This document shows, piece after piece, positions 18,460 through 28,026 of a DNA stretch of 39,627 bases. The position numbers and the translations under genes are program-made. Below the pieces are notes generated by a model. That model saw nothing but the letters and a program-made list of their open reading frames with translations. It was not told the DNA's origin and did no database searches. The stretch covers positions 1-39,627 of the forward strand of contig CABZCA010000003.1 of assembly GCA_902524115.1 (NCBI GenBank). The letters are read 5' to 3'. Source of the DNA: an uncultured Pelagibacteraceae bacterium. GTDB lineage: Bacteria; Pseudomonadota; Alphaproteobacteria; Pelagibacterales; Pelagibacteraceae. Numbering within the stretch: position 1 is the stretch's first letter; the number at the start of each line of letters is the position of its first letter.

Positions 18460-18832
18460 AAGTTACAACTCCCCAAATAAATATATCTTCATCTTCGTTA
18501 ATTAAAATTCGATCTGTAAATTCTTTCGATCCTGATGTTAAAAATTTTTTATCTCTTTCTTGAACTAAACTTTTAACAACCAGTTCATCATGAACATTTG
18601 CAATAACTGTTGAGAAGTTTTTTGGTACTAAACTTTTATCAACAACCAATAGATCGCCATCGTTAATTCCAACATCCACCATTGATTTCCCTTGAACTCT
18701 TATGATGAAAGTTGCTGGAACATTTTTGATTAAATGAACATTTAAATCGATATCTTCTTCAATATAGTCTGTAGCAGGGGATGGAAAACCCGCGCCAGCT
18801 TTATGTAAATAGTAAGGTATAGTTAGCTTCAT
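18437..18832 (-). CDS. umuD: UmuD, self-cleaving SOS mutagenesis subunit
   Basis: This S24-family protein has 131 residues. The cleavage region AGAGFPSPA gives an Ala14-Gly15 bond, where E. coli has Cys24-Gly25. The catalytic dyad is Ser50 in [11 protein letters not shown] and Lys87 in ELVVKSLV, 37 residues apart exactly as in E. coli (60 and 97). RecA filaments promote self-cleavage to UmuD', which activates UmuC. The N-terminal arm is about ten residues shorter than in E. coli. LexA is excluded because there is no helix-turn-helix domain. A TTGACA-N17-TATTAG promoter and an SOS box lie immediately upstream. Confidence 0.95.
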   Translation of the reverse strand: MKLTIPYYLHKAGAGFPSPATDYIEEDIDLNVHLIKNVPATFIIRVQGKSMVDVGINDGDLLVVDKSLVPKNFSTVIANVHDELVVKSLVQERDKKFLTSGSKEFTDRILINEDEDIFIWGVVTYVIHSVY

Positions 18833-18836
18833 AAAT

Positions 18837-18851
18837 GTTCTTATTTTGTTC
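18837..18851 (-). promoter_or_regulatory. LexA (SOS) box upstream of umuDC
   Basis: GTTC (18837-18840), seven bases, then GTTC (18848-18851), which is GAAC-N7-GAAC on the coding strand. This is the direct-repeat LexA box of Alphaproteobacteria. It begins 3 nt after the -10 element and ends 4 bp before the umuD ATG, so it covers the transcription start. Confidence 0.85.
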
Positions 18852-18854
18852 TAA

Positions 18855-18883
18855 CTAATACATAAGTTATTCAATAGTGTCAA
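18855..18883 (-). promoter_or_regulatory. Promoter of umuDC
   Basis: On the minus strand a perfect TTGACA (18883-18878), a 17-nt spacer and TATTAG (18860-18855) precede the SOS box. The implied transcript start lies within the box, giving a leader of only about 15-20 nt. Confidence 0.65.
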
Positions 18884-18906
18884 TCAGGTTGTATTTTGAG
18901 TCTGTA

Positions 18907-18930
18907 ACTGAATCAAAACTGAATCAAAAC
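18907..18930. repeat. 11-bp tandem direct repeat
   Basis: ACTGAATCAAA occurs twice head to tail (18907-18917 and 18918-18928) and then begins again with AC. It lies between the divergent umuD and GFA genes, upstream of both. It may be an operator or simple slippage. Confidence 0.5.
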
Positions 18931-18997
18931 GTGAACATCGAAACCACATATTGTATACATGTGGATAACTTTAACCACAAATAGATTAAATATTAAA

Positions 18998-19480
18998 ATG
19001 GAAAAAAACAAAAACTTAACCGGCGGATGTATATGCGGGCAAGTTAAGTATACAATTACAGAAAAACCTTTATTCACCCAAGCTTGCCATTGCAAAGATT
19101 GTAAAATTATAACTGGATCTTCTTATGTTATTAATACGAGCGTTCTAGATAATACTTTAATTATAGAGGGTAATATTTCGTCAACTGAACTTAAAACAGG
19201 TAGTGGAGCTACTTCAAAGGCTTATTTTTGTAACAAATGTGGTACTTATATTTACACAGATTATGCTACGGCAGTTGGTCGATCAACAGTTAGAACTAAA
19301 ACTTTAGATAATTCAGAAAACTTTCCTCCTGAAGCGCATATATTTACAAAAAATAAAGATCCATGGTTAAAACTTACTGATGGTGCAAATTGTTTTGAAA
19401 AAATGTATGATTTAAAAAATACTTGGCCAAAAGAAAGTTACGAAAGATATAAAAATTATTTAAAAAATAATAAAAGATAA
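18998..19480 (+). CDS. GFA/Mss4-like zinc protein (paralogue 1)
   Basis: The protein has 160 residues with the glutathione-dependent formaldehyde-activating (GFA, CENP-V/Mss4 fold) cysteine pattern: GGCICGQVKY (Cys11, Cys13), ACHCKDC (Cys30, Cys32, Cys35) and FCNKCGT (Cys78, Cys81). These ligate one structural and one exchangeable zinc in characterised members. The family name comes from one enzyme; most homologues have no proven formaldehyde activity. I chose ATG 18998 because LTGGC...C follows a short N-terminus there; an in-frame ATG at 18959 would add 13 atypical residues. A second GFA gene follows 18 bp downstream. Confidence 0.85.
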   Translation: MEKNKNLTGGCICGQVKYTITEKPLFTQACHCKDCKIITGSSYVINTSVLDNTLIIEGNISSTELKTGSGATSKAYFCNKCGTYIYTDYATAVGRSTVRTKTLDNSENFPPEAHIFTKNKDPWLKLTDGANCFEKMYDLKNTWPKESYERYKNYLKNNKR

Positions 19481-19498
19481 ATTTTTGGAGATTAAATT

Positions 19499-19867
19499 AT
19501 GAAAAAATTATCATGTCATTGTGGTGCGATAGAAGCAGAAGTTAAGATGCCTTTGGGTGGTATTGAAAAAATCATGCGTTGCAATTGTTCAATATGCAAA
19601 AAAAAAGGTTACATTATAGGAGTACTTGGTCCTGATGATTTTAAACTTACAAAAGGAGAAGATAAGTTGTCTCTTTATCAGTTTTACACTAACACTGCCA
19701 AACACTACTTTTGCTCAATTTGCGGAATCCATACTCATAACAGACCAAGAAGTAATCCAAAAATATTTGGTGTAAATATTGCTTGTATAGAAGGTGTAGA
19801 ACCATTTGAAATTGATGATGTACCAGTGAATGATGGTAAAAACCATCCTCTGGATCAAAAACAATAA
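19499..19867 (+). CDS. GFA/Mss4-like zinc protein (paralogue 2)
   Basis: The protein has 122 residues, with Cys6 and Cys8 in LSCHCG, Cys28, Cys30 and Cys33 in MRCNCSIC, and Cys72 and Cys75 in FCSICGIHTHNRPRSNP. The His-x-His and Arg-rich run after the last Cys pair is typical of the shorter CENP-V-like branch. A TTGGAG ribosome-binding site precedes the ATG. It is only distantly similar to its neighbour, so the pair are different subfamilies rather than a recent tandem duplication. Function is unknown beyond a zinc-dependent carbon-sulfur or thiol-adduct role suggested for the family. Confidence 0.84.
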   Translation: MKKLSCHCGAIEAEVKMPLGGIEKIMRCNCSICKKKGYIIGVLGPDDFKLTKGEDKLSLYQFYTNTAKHYFCSICGIHTHNRPRSNPKIFGVNIACIEGVEPFEIDDVPVNDGKNHPLDQKQ

Positions 19868-19873
19868 ATTTTT

Positions 19874-20800
19874 ATGCAATCAATTGCCGAGTGTTATAGA
19901 AAAGTTAGTAAAGATTGTTTCAAATTTATAAGATCTCAAGAAACATCAAAAGAAAAATTTAAAAATAAAGAAAAGATGGTAAAATCTTTTCTAATTCCAA
20001 TTAGTTTCTGGATTTCAAATAGAACAAAAAATTCTAAACCTTATTTAATAGGATTAGCAGGAGGTCAAGGGACTGGCAAAACAACGATTAGCTCAATATT
20101 AAAAATTATTTTAACAAAATATTTTAAGTTAAATGTTTTTAAAATCTCAATTGACGATTTGTATAAAACTCGAAAAGATAGAGTAAAATTGTCAAAAAAA
20201 ATCCATCCCTTATTAATGACCAGAGGTGTTCCAGGTACTCATGATATAAATTTTATCTTTGATCTTCTAAAAAAAACAAAGAGTAAGAGATTCAATCATC
20301 ATAGACTTCCTAAATTTAATAAGGCAATAGATGATAGGTTAAAAAGAAAGTCTTGGTACTTAGTAAAAAAAGTACCAGATGTTATAATCTTTGAAGGATG
20401 GTGTGTAGGAGCTAGAGGAGAAAAAAATATAAGTTTAAAAAAATCTATTAATCCTCTTGAAAGAAAAGAAGATAAAAATTTAAGATGGAGAAAATATGTA
20501 AATAATCAATTACAAACAAAATATAAGAAATTATTTTCTAGATTAGACTGCTTGTTATTTTTAAAAGCTGGTAACTTCAAATTATTACAAAGTTGGAGAC
20601 TTAAGCAGGAGAAGTTGCTTAAATTAAACTCAAAAAATAAAGCAAATAGTAAGGTTATGAGTAAAAATGAGGTATTAACATTTATGCAGACTTACCAAAG
20701 AGTCACACAAAATATGTTTAAATACGCCCCAAAATATTCGTCAGTTGTATTAAATTTAAATAGAAATCATCAAATTAAATCCATAAAATATAATAAATGA
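19874..20800 (+). CDS. D-glycerate 3-kinase-like P-loop kinase
   Basis: The protein has 308 residues. The Walker A motif GLAGGQGTGKTT is at about 60-71. SIDDLYKTRKDR and LLMTRGVPGTHD follow, the latter being the hallmark of the plant/cyanobacterial GLYK-type glycerate 3-kinases and their YggC-like relatives (PRK/uridine kinase fold). PDVIIFEGWCVGAR is the Walker B region. The predicted reaction is ATP plus D-glycerate to 3-phosphoglycerate, feeding glycolate or serine-cycle carbon into central metabolism. Strongly basic composition (many Lys) is notable but common here. It starts 6 bp after the GFA gene and overlaps tolC by ATGA. Confidence 0.82.
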   Translation: MQSIAECYRKVSKDCFKFIRSQETSKEKFKNKEKMVKSFLIPISFWISNRTKNSKPYLIGLAGGQGTGKTTISSILKIILTKYFKLNVFKISIDDLYKTRKDRVKLSKKIHPLLMTRGVPGTHDINFIFDLLKKTKSKRFNHHRLPKFNKAIDDRLKRKSWYLVKKVPDVIIFEGWCVGARGEKNISLKKSINPLERKEDKNLRWRKYVNNQLQTKYKKLFSRLDCLLFLKAGNFKLLQSWRLKQEKLLKLNSKNKANSKVMSKNEVLTFMQTYQRVTQNMFKYAPKYSSVVLNLNRNHQIKSIKYNK

Positions 20801-22095
20801 AAAAAATATCCTTAATTATCTTTTGTTTAATAGTCTTTACACTACCAGTAAGTGCAGTAACTTTGAATGATGCACTAAAACAGACCTATGAGAATAATTT
20901 AGAGCTTAAAGCAGAGAGAAAAAATTTAGAAGTTCAAAAAGAAGTCTTAAATATTTCAAAAAGTGACTTTTTTCCAACTTTAACTCTTACAGGAACTAAA
21001 AGTTTCGAAGATACTAATAAACTTACAAATCAAAATGGTACTGATGCTTCAATAACTAATACAAATCCCATGACATCTTCTGTAAAATTAGAGCAAACAC
21101 TTTTAGATGGTAGTGGACGTGATACCAAATACGAAAAAAGCAAGTTGGGATTAAATTTGTCTGAAGCTCAACTTATTAAAAAAGAGCAAGAAGTATTTTT
21201 AAAAGCAATTGAAGCTTACACAGCTTTAATTCTTGCTTACGAAAAATTAAATATTAACCAGGAAAACGTAGATTTACTTCAAAGACAATTTGAAATTGAT
21301 AATGCAAGACTTTCAAGAGCTCAAATTACAGCAACTGATTTAGCCCAATCACAATCTTCTTTAGCTGGAGCGCAAGCGGGATTCATTGGAGCACAAAATA
21401 GTATTGTAACAAGTAAGTTAGCTTATGAAAATATTATTGGGCCAATCAATATTAATGAAAAATTAAAAAAGATATACAATGCAGATGTTTTAATTCCATC
21501 AAGTCTAGCTGAAGCAAAAAAAACATCTGAACAAAAAAGCCCAGAACTAATTATTGCAGATATTGAATATGGACAATCTGAATTAGATGTTAAGATTGCT
21601 CGTTCAGATCTTTCTCCAACAGCAAAACTATCATTGGAGAGAACTTATGTTGATGATTTAAGTGCAACTTATGATGAAAGAGAAAAAGATGTTCTTCAAG
21701 CAACTGTTAGTTGGCCTTTTCAGTTTGGTGGAAAAAATAAATCAAATGTTAATAAAAATCTTCAAGTAAAAGGTATGAAAAAATTATTGCTTGAAAATGC
21801 ATATAGAAATAATACGCAGTCAGTTACTGCCGCTTGGTCCACACTAGAGTCGTCAAAGAGTTTTTTAAGAGCGGTACAGGCACAAGTTAAAGCAGCAGAA
21901 ATAGCAAATGAGGGAATTAGCTTTGAATATGAGAGTGGGCTGAACAGATCAACGTTTGATGTCCTTCAATCAAGATCAAATCTAATAAATGCTAAAATAA
22001 ATCTTGCTGAGGCTGAGAGAAACTATCTTTTAGCTCAATACAGATTAATAAAGTCAGTTGGCCTACTTAATAGCGAGTACTTAAAACTTAGATAA
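20797..22095 (+). CDS. tolC: TolC-family outer-membrane efflux channel
   Basis: The protein has 432 residues with a Sec signal peptide (about 1-20, ending VSA) followed by VTLNDALKQTYENNLEL, the standard TolC opening. Two similar helical halves are visible, with long coiled-coil stretches rich in Ala, Glu and Gln, and the second repeat begins near LAEAKKTSEQKSPELIIADIEY. Trimeric TolC forms the exit duct for type I secretion and RND or MFP-linked efflux. No inner-membrane pump or adaptor is adjacent, so it probably serves systems elsewhere. Its start overlaps the glycerate kinase stop; it reads toward recA but a promoter region of about 108 bp separates them. Confidence 0.9.
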   Translation: MKKISLIIFCLIVFTLPVSAVTLNDALKQTYENNLELKAERKNLEVQKEVLNISKSDFFPTLTLTGTKSFEDTNKLTNQNGTDASITNTNPMTSSVKLEQTLLDGSGRDTKYEKSKLGLNLSEAQLIKKEQEVFLKAIEAYTALILAYEKLNINQENVDLLQRQFEIDNARLSRAQITATDLAQSQSSLAGAQAGFIGAQNSIVTSKLAYENIIGPININEKLKKIYNADVLIPSSLAEAKKTSEQKSPELIIADIEYGQSELDVKIARSDLSPTAKLSLERTYVDDLSATYDEREKDVLQATVSWPFQFGGKNKSNVNKNLQVKGMKKLLLENAYRNNTQSVTAAWSTLESSKSFLRAVQAQVKAAEIANEGISFEYESGLNRSTFDVLQSRSNLINAKINLAEAERNYLLAQYRLIKSVGLLNSEYLKLR

Positions 22096-22138
22096 ATAGC
22101 GACTTCTAGCCCTAATTTTAAAAAAATATTGCTAATGA

Positions 22139-22153
22139 GAACAAAATGTGTAC
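22139..22153 (+). promoter_or_regulatory. Candidate SOS box upstream of recA
   Basis: GAAC (22139-22142), seven bases, GTAC (22150-22153). This matches seven of eight positions of GAAC-N7-GAAC. As at umuD, a -10-like hexamer (GCTAAT, 22131-22136) lies just before it. It is about 50 bp upstream of the recA ATG. No good -35 was found. Confidence 0.5.
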
Positions 22154-22203
22154 ATTTATTTTTATGATTCGAATGTTAATAAATGAAAAAAACGAGGCAA
22201 AAA

Positions 22204-23328
22204 ATGACTAAAAATAACTTAAAAGTGGTGAAATCCACAAAAGATAAAGAATTGGAAGATAAAGAAAAAAATAAAGCACTAGATGCAGCAATCAGCCAGA
22301 TAACAGATAGCTTTGGAAAAGGCTCTGTGATGAAGCTTGGAGAACAAAAAGCAATGGATATTGAGTCCATTTCTACTGGATCTTTGAGTTTAGACTTGGC
22401 ACTTGGAATAGGTGGATTACCAAAAGGCAGAATTGTTGAAATTTATGGACCAGAGTCATCTGGTAAAACTACATTAGCATTACAAGTTGTTGCTGAAGCG
22501 CAAAAAGCAGGTGGAATTTGTGGATTTGTAGATGCAGAACATGCATTGGACCCAGTTTATGCTAAGAAATTAGGTGTTAATACTGAGGAGTTACTTATTT
22601 CGCAACCAGATACGGGTGAACAAGCATTAGAAATAACTGATACTTTAATCAAATCTGGCTCAATGTCAGTTTTAGTAGTCGACTCTGTTGCAGCATTAAC
22701 TCCAAGAGCAGAAATTGAAGGAGATATGGGAGATCACCATGTTGGTCTTCAAGCAAGATTAATGTCTCAAGCTCTTAGAAAATTAACAGGATCAATTTCA
22801 AGAACTAATACAATGGTTATATTTATTAACCAAATTAGAATGAAAATTGGTGTAATGTTTGGAAGTCCAGAAACAACTTCTGGAGGAAATTCTTTAAAAT
22901 TTTATTCTTCAGTAAGAATGGATATTAGAAGAATTGGAGCAATAAAAGATAAAGAGCAAATTGTTGGAAACACAACAAGAGTAAAAGTTGTTAAAAACAA
23001 AGTTGCACCACCATTTAAAGTAGTTGAGTTTGACTTAATGTATGGAAAAGGAATTAGTAAAGTAGGGGAACTAATCGACCTTGGTGCCAAAGCCGAGATT
23101 GTTGAAAAATCTGGAGCTTGGTACGCTTACAAAGGTGAAAAAATTGGTCAAGGTAGAGAAAATGCTAAACTTTACCTTGAACAAAATCCAAAAGCTGCTG
23201 CTGAGATTGAAATGTCTATCAGAGAAAAAGCTGGTGTTATTTCAAAAAAGATTGAGGGCAATCCTTTAAGCGAAGAAAAGCTTGAAGCACAGAAGAAAGA
23301 GGAAGAAGTTCCTACTAAAAAGAATTAG
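22204..23328 (+). CDS. recA: RecA recombinase
   Basis: This 374-residue DNA-dependent ATPase carries out strand exchange and co-proteolysis of LexA and UmuD. Walker A is [13 protein letters not shown] (Lys88); the Walker B strand is [10 protein letters not shown]. The L1/L2 DNA-binding loops are at [18 protein letters not shown] and [13 protein letters not shown]. The N-terminal extension of about 20 charged residues before [18 protein letters not shown] is longer than in E. coli. I prefer ATG 22204 over the in-frame ATG at 22183, because GAGG at 22194-22197 is well spaced for it. The acidic/basic C-tail is typical. An intrinsic terminator follows. Confidence 0.97.
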   Translation: MTKNNLKVVKSTKDKELEDKEKNKALDAAISQITDSFGKGSVMKLGEQKAMDIESISTGSLSLDLALGIGGLPKGRIVEIYGPESSGKTTLALQVVAEAQKAGGICGFVDAEHALDPVYAKKLGVNTEELLISQPDTGEQALEITDTLIKSGSMSVLVVDSVAALTPRAEIEGDMGDHHVGLQARLMSQALRKLTGSISRTNTMVIFINQIRMKIGVMFGSPETTSGGNSLKFYSSVRMDIRRIGAIKDKEQIVGNTTRVKVVKNKVAPPFKVVEFDLMYGKGISKVGELIDLGAKAEIVEKSGAWYAYKGEKIGQGRENAKLYLEQNPKAAAEIEMSIREKAGVISKKIEGNPLSEEKLEAQKKEEEVPTKKN

Positions 23329-23348
23329 CAGATAACTTTTAGTTATTA

Positions 23349-23379
23349 AAAAAAGGCGCTCTATTGGGCGCCTTTTTTC
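23349..23379 (+). terminator. Intrinsic terminator after recA
   Basis: AAAAAAGGCGC (23349-23359) pairs perfectly with GCGCCTTTTTT (23368-23378) around an 8-nt loop. The stem has a GC core, with A and T runs on either side. Confidence 0.88.
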
Positions 23380-23427
23380 CCTTCAGAGGTGTAGACATCA
23401 TATAAAAATGCTGTATTTTAGTGAGAC

Positions 23428-26091
23428 ATGGCTAAAACATTAAATGAAATTAGGTCAGCATTTTTGAATTATTTTGAAAAAAATGATCATAAAATAGTTG
23501 AGTCTAGCAATTTAGTCCCGAATAATGATCCAACATTGATGTTTGCCAATTCTGGAATGGTCCAATTTAAAAATGTGTTTACTGGACTGGAAAATAGAGA
23601 CTATCAAAGAGCTACAACATCTCAAAAATGTGTAAGAGCAGGTGGTAAGCATAACGATCTTGAAAATGTTGGCTATACTCCAAGACACCATACATTTTTT
23701 GAAATGTTGGGAAACTTTTCTTTTGGCGATTATTTTAAAGAAAGAGCTATTGAACTAGCATGGAATTTAATAACTAAAGAATTTGGTTTAGATAAAAATA
23801 GGCTTTATGTAACTGTCTACCATGACGATGACGAAGCTTTTAATTACTGGAAAAAAATTGCTGGGTTAAGTGATGATAAAATCATAAGGATAGCAACATC
23901 TGATAATTTTTGGTCTATGGGTGAAATAGGACCTTGCGGTCCTTGTTCAGAAATATTTTATGATCATGGAGAACACTTAGAAGGTGGATTACCAGGATCA
24001 AAAAATGAGGATGGGGATAGATTTATAGAAATTTGGAATTTAGTCTTTATGCAGTATGAGCAAATTTCAAAAGATAAACGAATTAATCTCCCAAAACCAT
24101 CAGTTGATACTGGAATGGGTTTAGAGAGAATTGCTGCATTACTTCAAGGAACTCACGACAACTACGAAACAGATCATTTTAAAAAAATAATAAACACTGC
24201 TGCAGAAATTTTAAAAGTTCAGCCTAATAATGATAATTTAGCAAGTTTCAGAGTAATAGCAGACCACTTACGAGCAAGCTCTTTTTTAATTGCCGAGGGA
24301 GTTTTGCCATCAAATGAAGGAAGAGGTTATGTCCTAAGAAGGATTATGAGAAGAGGAATGAGGCATTCACACCTGCTTGGTTCTAAAGAGCCAATTTTTT
24401 ATAATATTTTTAAAACTTTAAAAGATGAGATGAAAGGTAATTACTCTGAAATAGAAAGAGCAGAGTCTTTAATAAAAGAAACATTAAGAATGGAAGAAGA
24501 AAAATTTTTAATTCTTTTAGACAGAGGTATTAAAATATTAAATGAGGAAATAACTAAAATAGATAAGATATTGCCTGGAGAAGTAGCATTTAAACTCTAT
24601 GATACCTACGGTTTTCCATTGGATCTTACGCAAGATATTTTAAAAAATAAATCTTTGACAATTGATAATGAAAAATTTCAAAGTTTAATGAAAGAAAGTA
24701 AAGAACTTGCAAAGAAAAATTGGAAAGGCTCAGGTGATAGTGCAGTAGATGATATTTGGTTTTCAATAAAAGATAGATTAGGTTCTACAGAATTTCTAGG
24801 ATATGAGACGGATCAAGCAGAAGGTATTATTTTATCATTATTAAAAGACAATAAAGAAGTAAATGAGCTGAATGAAAATGATGAAGGAATTATTATTTTA
24901 AATCAAACTCCTTTTTATGGAGAGTCTGGGGGACAGGTAGGAGATACTGGTGAAATAATATCTGGAAACTTTAAGTTCGAGATCACAGATGTCCAAAAAA
25001 AATTAGGAGATCTATTTGTACATTATGGCAAAGTTAAATCAGGAAGTGTGAAGATCAAAGACAATGTTGAGATGAAAATTGATATAGATAGACGCAACAA
25101 TATAAGAGCATATCATTCAGCAACACATCTCTTGCATGAGTCATTAAGAAGAGTATTAGGCACGCATGTTACACAAAAAGGATCATTAGTAGCACCAGAT
25201 AGACTGAGATTTGATTTCAGCCATATGAAACCAATTTCAGACCAGGAAATAGAAAAAATAGAAAATCACGTTAATTTAATGGTTCAAAAAAAATCAGAAG
25301 TTAAAACAAGGATTATGACTCCTAAAGAAGCAGTAAATAATGGAGCTCTTGCACTTTTTGGAGAGAAATATGGAGAGGAAGTTAGAGTATTATCTATGGG
25401 AGATGAGAAAGAAAAGTATTTTTCTACTGAATTATGTGGAGGTACTCACGTACGAAACACTGGTGATATTGGAAAATTCAAAATTATTAGTCAATCATCA
25501 ATTGCAGCAGGCGTGAGAAGAGTAGAGGCTCTTAGAGAAAATCAATTAAATAGTTTTTTACAAAATAAAGAGAAATTATCTGACTTATCTGCACAAAAAG
25601 ATGAAGAAATGATTAATGACTTATCAAAACAGATAATTAAATTAGGTGGCAAACCAAATCTTGAAAATGAAGATAATAAAATTTTAATTAAAGAATTATC
25701 AAAACAACTAGAGCAATTGAAATTTAGTTCAATTTTAGAAAATAATTCCAAAAATATAATTCAAGATCTTAAAATTAATAATACAAGTGTAAGATTTCAA
25801 AAAGTTGATGATCTTCCACCTAAAGAGCTAAGAAAATTGGTTGATACTGGTAAAAAAGAGTTAAAAACAGGAATTGTGATAGTTTTTGCTAGTTTAGAGG
25901 ACAAAGTAGGTCTTGCAGTTGGGATAACAGATGAGCTTATTGATAAGTATGATGCAGTCACATTTGCTAAAACAGGATCTGAAATTATTGGTGGAAAAGG
26001 TGGTGGTGGTAGAAAAGATTTTGCACAAGCAGGAGGCCAATTTAAAGATAAAATTGATGAAGCTTTTGAAAAAATTAAGACGTTAATTTAG
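23428..26091 (+). CDS. alaS: Alanyl-tRNA synthetase
   Basis: This class II synthetase of 887 residues is full length. Motif regions include [19 protein letters not shown] and [26 protein letters not shown] in the aminoacylation core. The editing domain zinc ligands are intact: [12 protein letters not shown] gives HxxxH and [14 protein letters not shown] gives CxxxH. The C-Ala oligomerisation domain ends with [16 protein letters not shown]. It charges tRNA-Ala and clears misacylated Ser and Gly. It lies after the recA terminator in its own unit and converges on icd, with a 9-bp overlap of coding ends. Confidence 0.97.
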   Translation: MAKTLNEIRSAFLNYFEKNDHKIVESSNLVPNNDPTLMFANSGMVQFKNVFTGLENRDYQRATTSQKCVRAGGKHNDLENVGYTPRHHTFFEMLGNFSFGDYFKERAIELAWNLITKEFGLDKNRLYVTVYHDDDEAFNYWKKIAGLSDDKIIRIATSDNFWSMGEIGPCGPCSEIFYDHGEHLEGGLPGSKNEDGDRFIEIWNLVFMQYEQISKDKRINLPKPSVDTGMGLERIAALLQGTHDNYETDHFKKIINTAAEILKVQPNNDNLASFRVIADHLRASSFLIAEGVLPSNEGRGYVLRRIMRRGMRHSHLLGSKEPIFYNIFKTLKDEMKGNYSEIERAESLIKETLRMEEEKFLILLDRGIKILNEEITKIDKILPGEVAFKLYDTYGFPLDLTQDILKNKSLTIDNEKFQSLMKESKELAKKNWKGSGDSAVDDIWFSIKDRLGSTEFLGYETDQAEGIILSLLKDNKEVNELNENDEGIIILNQTPFYGESGGQVGDTGEIISGNFKFEITDVQKKLGDLFVHYGKVKSGSVKIKDNVEMKIDIDRRNNIRAYHSATHLLHESLRRVLGTHVTQKGSLVAPDRLRFDFSHMKPISDQEIEKIENHVNLMVQKKSEVKTRIMTPKEAVNNGALALFGEKYGEEVRVLSMGDEKEKYFSTELCGGTHVRNTGDIGKFKIISQSSIAAGVRRVEALRENQLNSFLQNKEKLSDLSAQKDEEMINDLSKQIIKLGGKPNLENEDNKILIKELSKQLEQLKFSSILENNSKNIIQDLKINNTSVRFQKVDDLPPKELRKLVDTGKKELKTGIVIVFASLEDKVGLAVGITDELIDKYDAVTFAKTGSEIIGGKGGGGRKDFAQAGGQFKDKIDEAFEKIKTLI

Positions 26092-27297
26092 TTTTTGTCT
26101 CAACTTACCATCTAAAGTATCTAAAAATTGATTAGTTGTTAAATATTTTGTTGCAGGTCCTATCAAAATAGCTAGGTCCTTAGTCATTGATCCTTCTTCA
26201 ACACAATCAACACATACTTTTTCAAGTGTCTCTGCAAATTTTATTAATTCTCCATTTCCATCTAATTTTCCTCTATGAGCCAACCCTCTTGTCCAAGCAA
26301 AAATAGATGCAATTGGATTTGTTGATGTTTCTTTACCTTGTTGATGCATTCTAAAGTGTCTAGTTACTGTTCCATGTGCAGCTTCAGCTTCCATTGTTTT
26401 GCCATCAGGAGCAAGCAAAACACTTGTCATTAAACCTAAAGATCCGTATCCTTGAGCAACGGTATCTGATTGTACGTCTCCATCATAATTTTTGCACGCC
26501 CAAATATATTTACCATGCCATTTCATTGCACATGCTACCATGTCATCTATTAATCTATGTTCATAAGTAATTTTATTTTGATCAAATCTTTCTTTAAATT
26601 CATTTTCAAAAACTTCTTCAAAAATATCTTTAAATCTTCCATCGTATCTTTTTAAAATTGTATTTTTGGTAGAAAGATAAACTGGCCATTTTTTAATTAA
26701 TCCATAGTTGAAGCAAGATCTAGCAAAGTCTTCTATTGATTTATCTAAATTATACATAGACAAAGCTATTCCTGGTCCTGGAAAATTAAAGACTTCATAC
26801 TTTCTCTCATCAGAACCATCTTCAGCAGTCCATTTGATTTCCAGCTTTCCTTTGCCAGGCACTGTAAAGTCTGTTGCTCTGTATTGATCACCAAATGCAT
26901 GTCTACCTATGATCAATGGATCTGTCCATGAAGGTACAAGTTTTGGAATATTTTTACAAATTATAGGTTCTCTAAAAACAGTTCCACCAATTATATTTCT
27001 TATCGTACCATTTGGAGATCGCCACATTTTTTTAAGATTAAATTCTCTTACTCTAGCTTCATCAGGTGTGATGGTTGCACATTTAATACCGACACCATTT
27101 CTTTTAATTGCATTAGCACATTCAATTGTTATCTTATCCTCAGTTTTATCCCTACTTTCCATTCCTAAATCGTAGTATTCAATTTTGAGATCAAGGTAAG
27201 TTAAAATAAGCTTATTTTTTATGAAATCCCATATAACTCTGGTCATTTCATCGCCATCTAACTCTACAATGGGGTTTTTAACCTTAATTTTACTCAT
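26083..27297 (-). CDS. icd: NADP-dependent isocitrate dehydrogenase, eukaryote-like type
   Basis: The protein has 404 residues and catalyses oxidative decarboxylation of isocitrate to 2-oxoglutarate in the TCA cycle. The sequence belongs to the homodimeric type II family shared with mitochondria and many alphaproteobacteria, not the E. coli type. Landmarks are [20 protein letters not shown] at the N-terminus, [21 protein letters not shown] for isocitrate binding, [20 protein letters not shown], and [15 protein letters not shown] with NADP-contacting residues. The start is unambiguous. It diverges from psd over 78 bp and converges on alaS. Confidence 0.96.
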   Translation of the reverse strand: MSKIKVKNPIVELDGDEMTRVIWDFIKNKLILTYLDLKIEYYDLGMESRDKTEDKITIECANAIKRNGVGIKCATITPDEARVREFNLKKMWRSPNGTIRNIIGGTVFREPIICKNIPKLVPSWTDPLIIGRHAFGDQYRATDFTVPGKGKLEIKWTAEDGSDERKYEVFNFPGPGIALSMYNLDKSIEDFARSCFNYGLIKKWPVYLSTKNTILKRYDGRFKDIFEEVFENEFKERFDQNKITYEHRLIDDMVACAMKWHGKYIWACKNYDGDVQSDTVAQGYGSLGLMTSVLLAPDGKTMEAEAAHGTVTRHFRMHQQGKETSTNPIASIFAWTRGLAHRGKLDGNGELIKFAETLEKVCVDCVEEGSMTKDLAILIGPATKYLTTNQFLDTLDGKLRQKLN

Positions 27298-27375
27298 TTT
27301 TTCGATATATCTTAATAGTTGAATTTATTCTTTTTGTATACATATTAATCCAAAATTATCAATTATAGGATTGTC

Positions 27376-28026
27376 ATGAGTAAAATATTTCCAAAAATAC
27401 ACAATGAAGGGTACAAATTTATTATAATTTTTGCAATCGCAACAATAATTCTTTATTTCATAAATGGATTTCTTGGTTTTATAGGGTTGGTATTAACCAT
27501 TTGGTGCTATTATTTTTTTAGAGACCCAGAAAGAACTTCAATAGGTGATGATAACTATCTTACAAGTCCAGCTGATGGAGTTGTTTTACAAGTGATGGAT
27601 ACTAATGGTCCAAAAGAACTCGGTTTAGAAAATAAACAAATGAAAAAAATAAGTATTTTTATGGATGTATTTGATTGCCATGTAAATAGGTCTCCATGTT
27701 CTGGAGCAATATCCGAGATACTTTATAAACCAGGAAAGTTTTTCAATGCATCTTTAGATAAGGCAAGTGAAGATAATGAAAGAAATTATTATAAAATTAA
27801 AAATTCTGACGGAGAACATATAATTATTGTCCAAATCGCAGGACTTGTCGCAAGAAGAATTGTAACAGAGGTTTCCAAAGATGAGCTTGTAGAACAGGGA
27901 TCAAGAATAGGAATGATAAGATTTGGAAGTAGAGCTGATATGTATTTTGAAAATTATACTCCTTTGGTAAAAGTTGATCAAAAAACTATATCTGGTGAAA
28001 CTTTAATCGCGAAAAAAATGATTTGA
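27376..28026 (+). CDS. psd: Phosphatidylserine decarboxylase proenzyme, short form
   Basis: The protein has 216 residues and makes phosphatidylethanolamine from phosphatidylserine at the inner membrane. Two N-terminal hydrophobic segments (about 14-48) anchor it. YLTSPADGVV and MDVFDCHVNRSPCSG are conserved. IRFGSRADMYF contains the Gly184-Ser185 autocleavage site that generates the pyruvoyl prosthetic group; the GS(R) context identifies the short archaeal/alphaproteobacterial class rather than the LGST class. Its stop overlaps the pssA ATG by one base (TGATG), forming a phosphatidylethanolamine synthesis operon. Confidence 0.95.
   Translation: MSKIFPKIHNEGYKFIIIFAIATIILYFINGFLGFIGLVLTIWCYYFFRDPERTSIGDDNYLTSPADGVVLQVMDTNGPKELGLENKQMKKISIFMDVFDCHVNRSPCSGAISEILYKPGKFFNASLDKASEDNERNYYKIKNSDGEHIIIVQIAGLVARRIVTEVSKDELVEQGSRIGMIRFGSRADMYFENYTPLVKVDQKTISGETLIAKKMI

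Noticed and set aside
18437..18832. LexA repressor
   Set aside because: There is no N-terminal helix-turn-helix, and umuC follows in the same operon.
18959..18997. Longer start for the first GFA protein
   Set aside because: It adds 13 residues not seen in the family and has no ribosome-binding site advantage.
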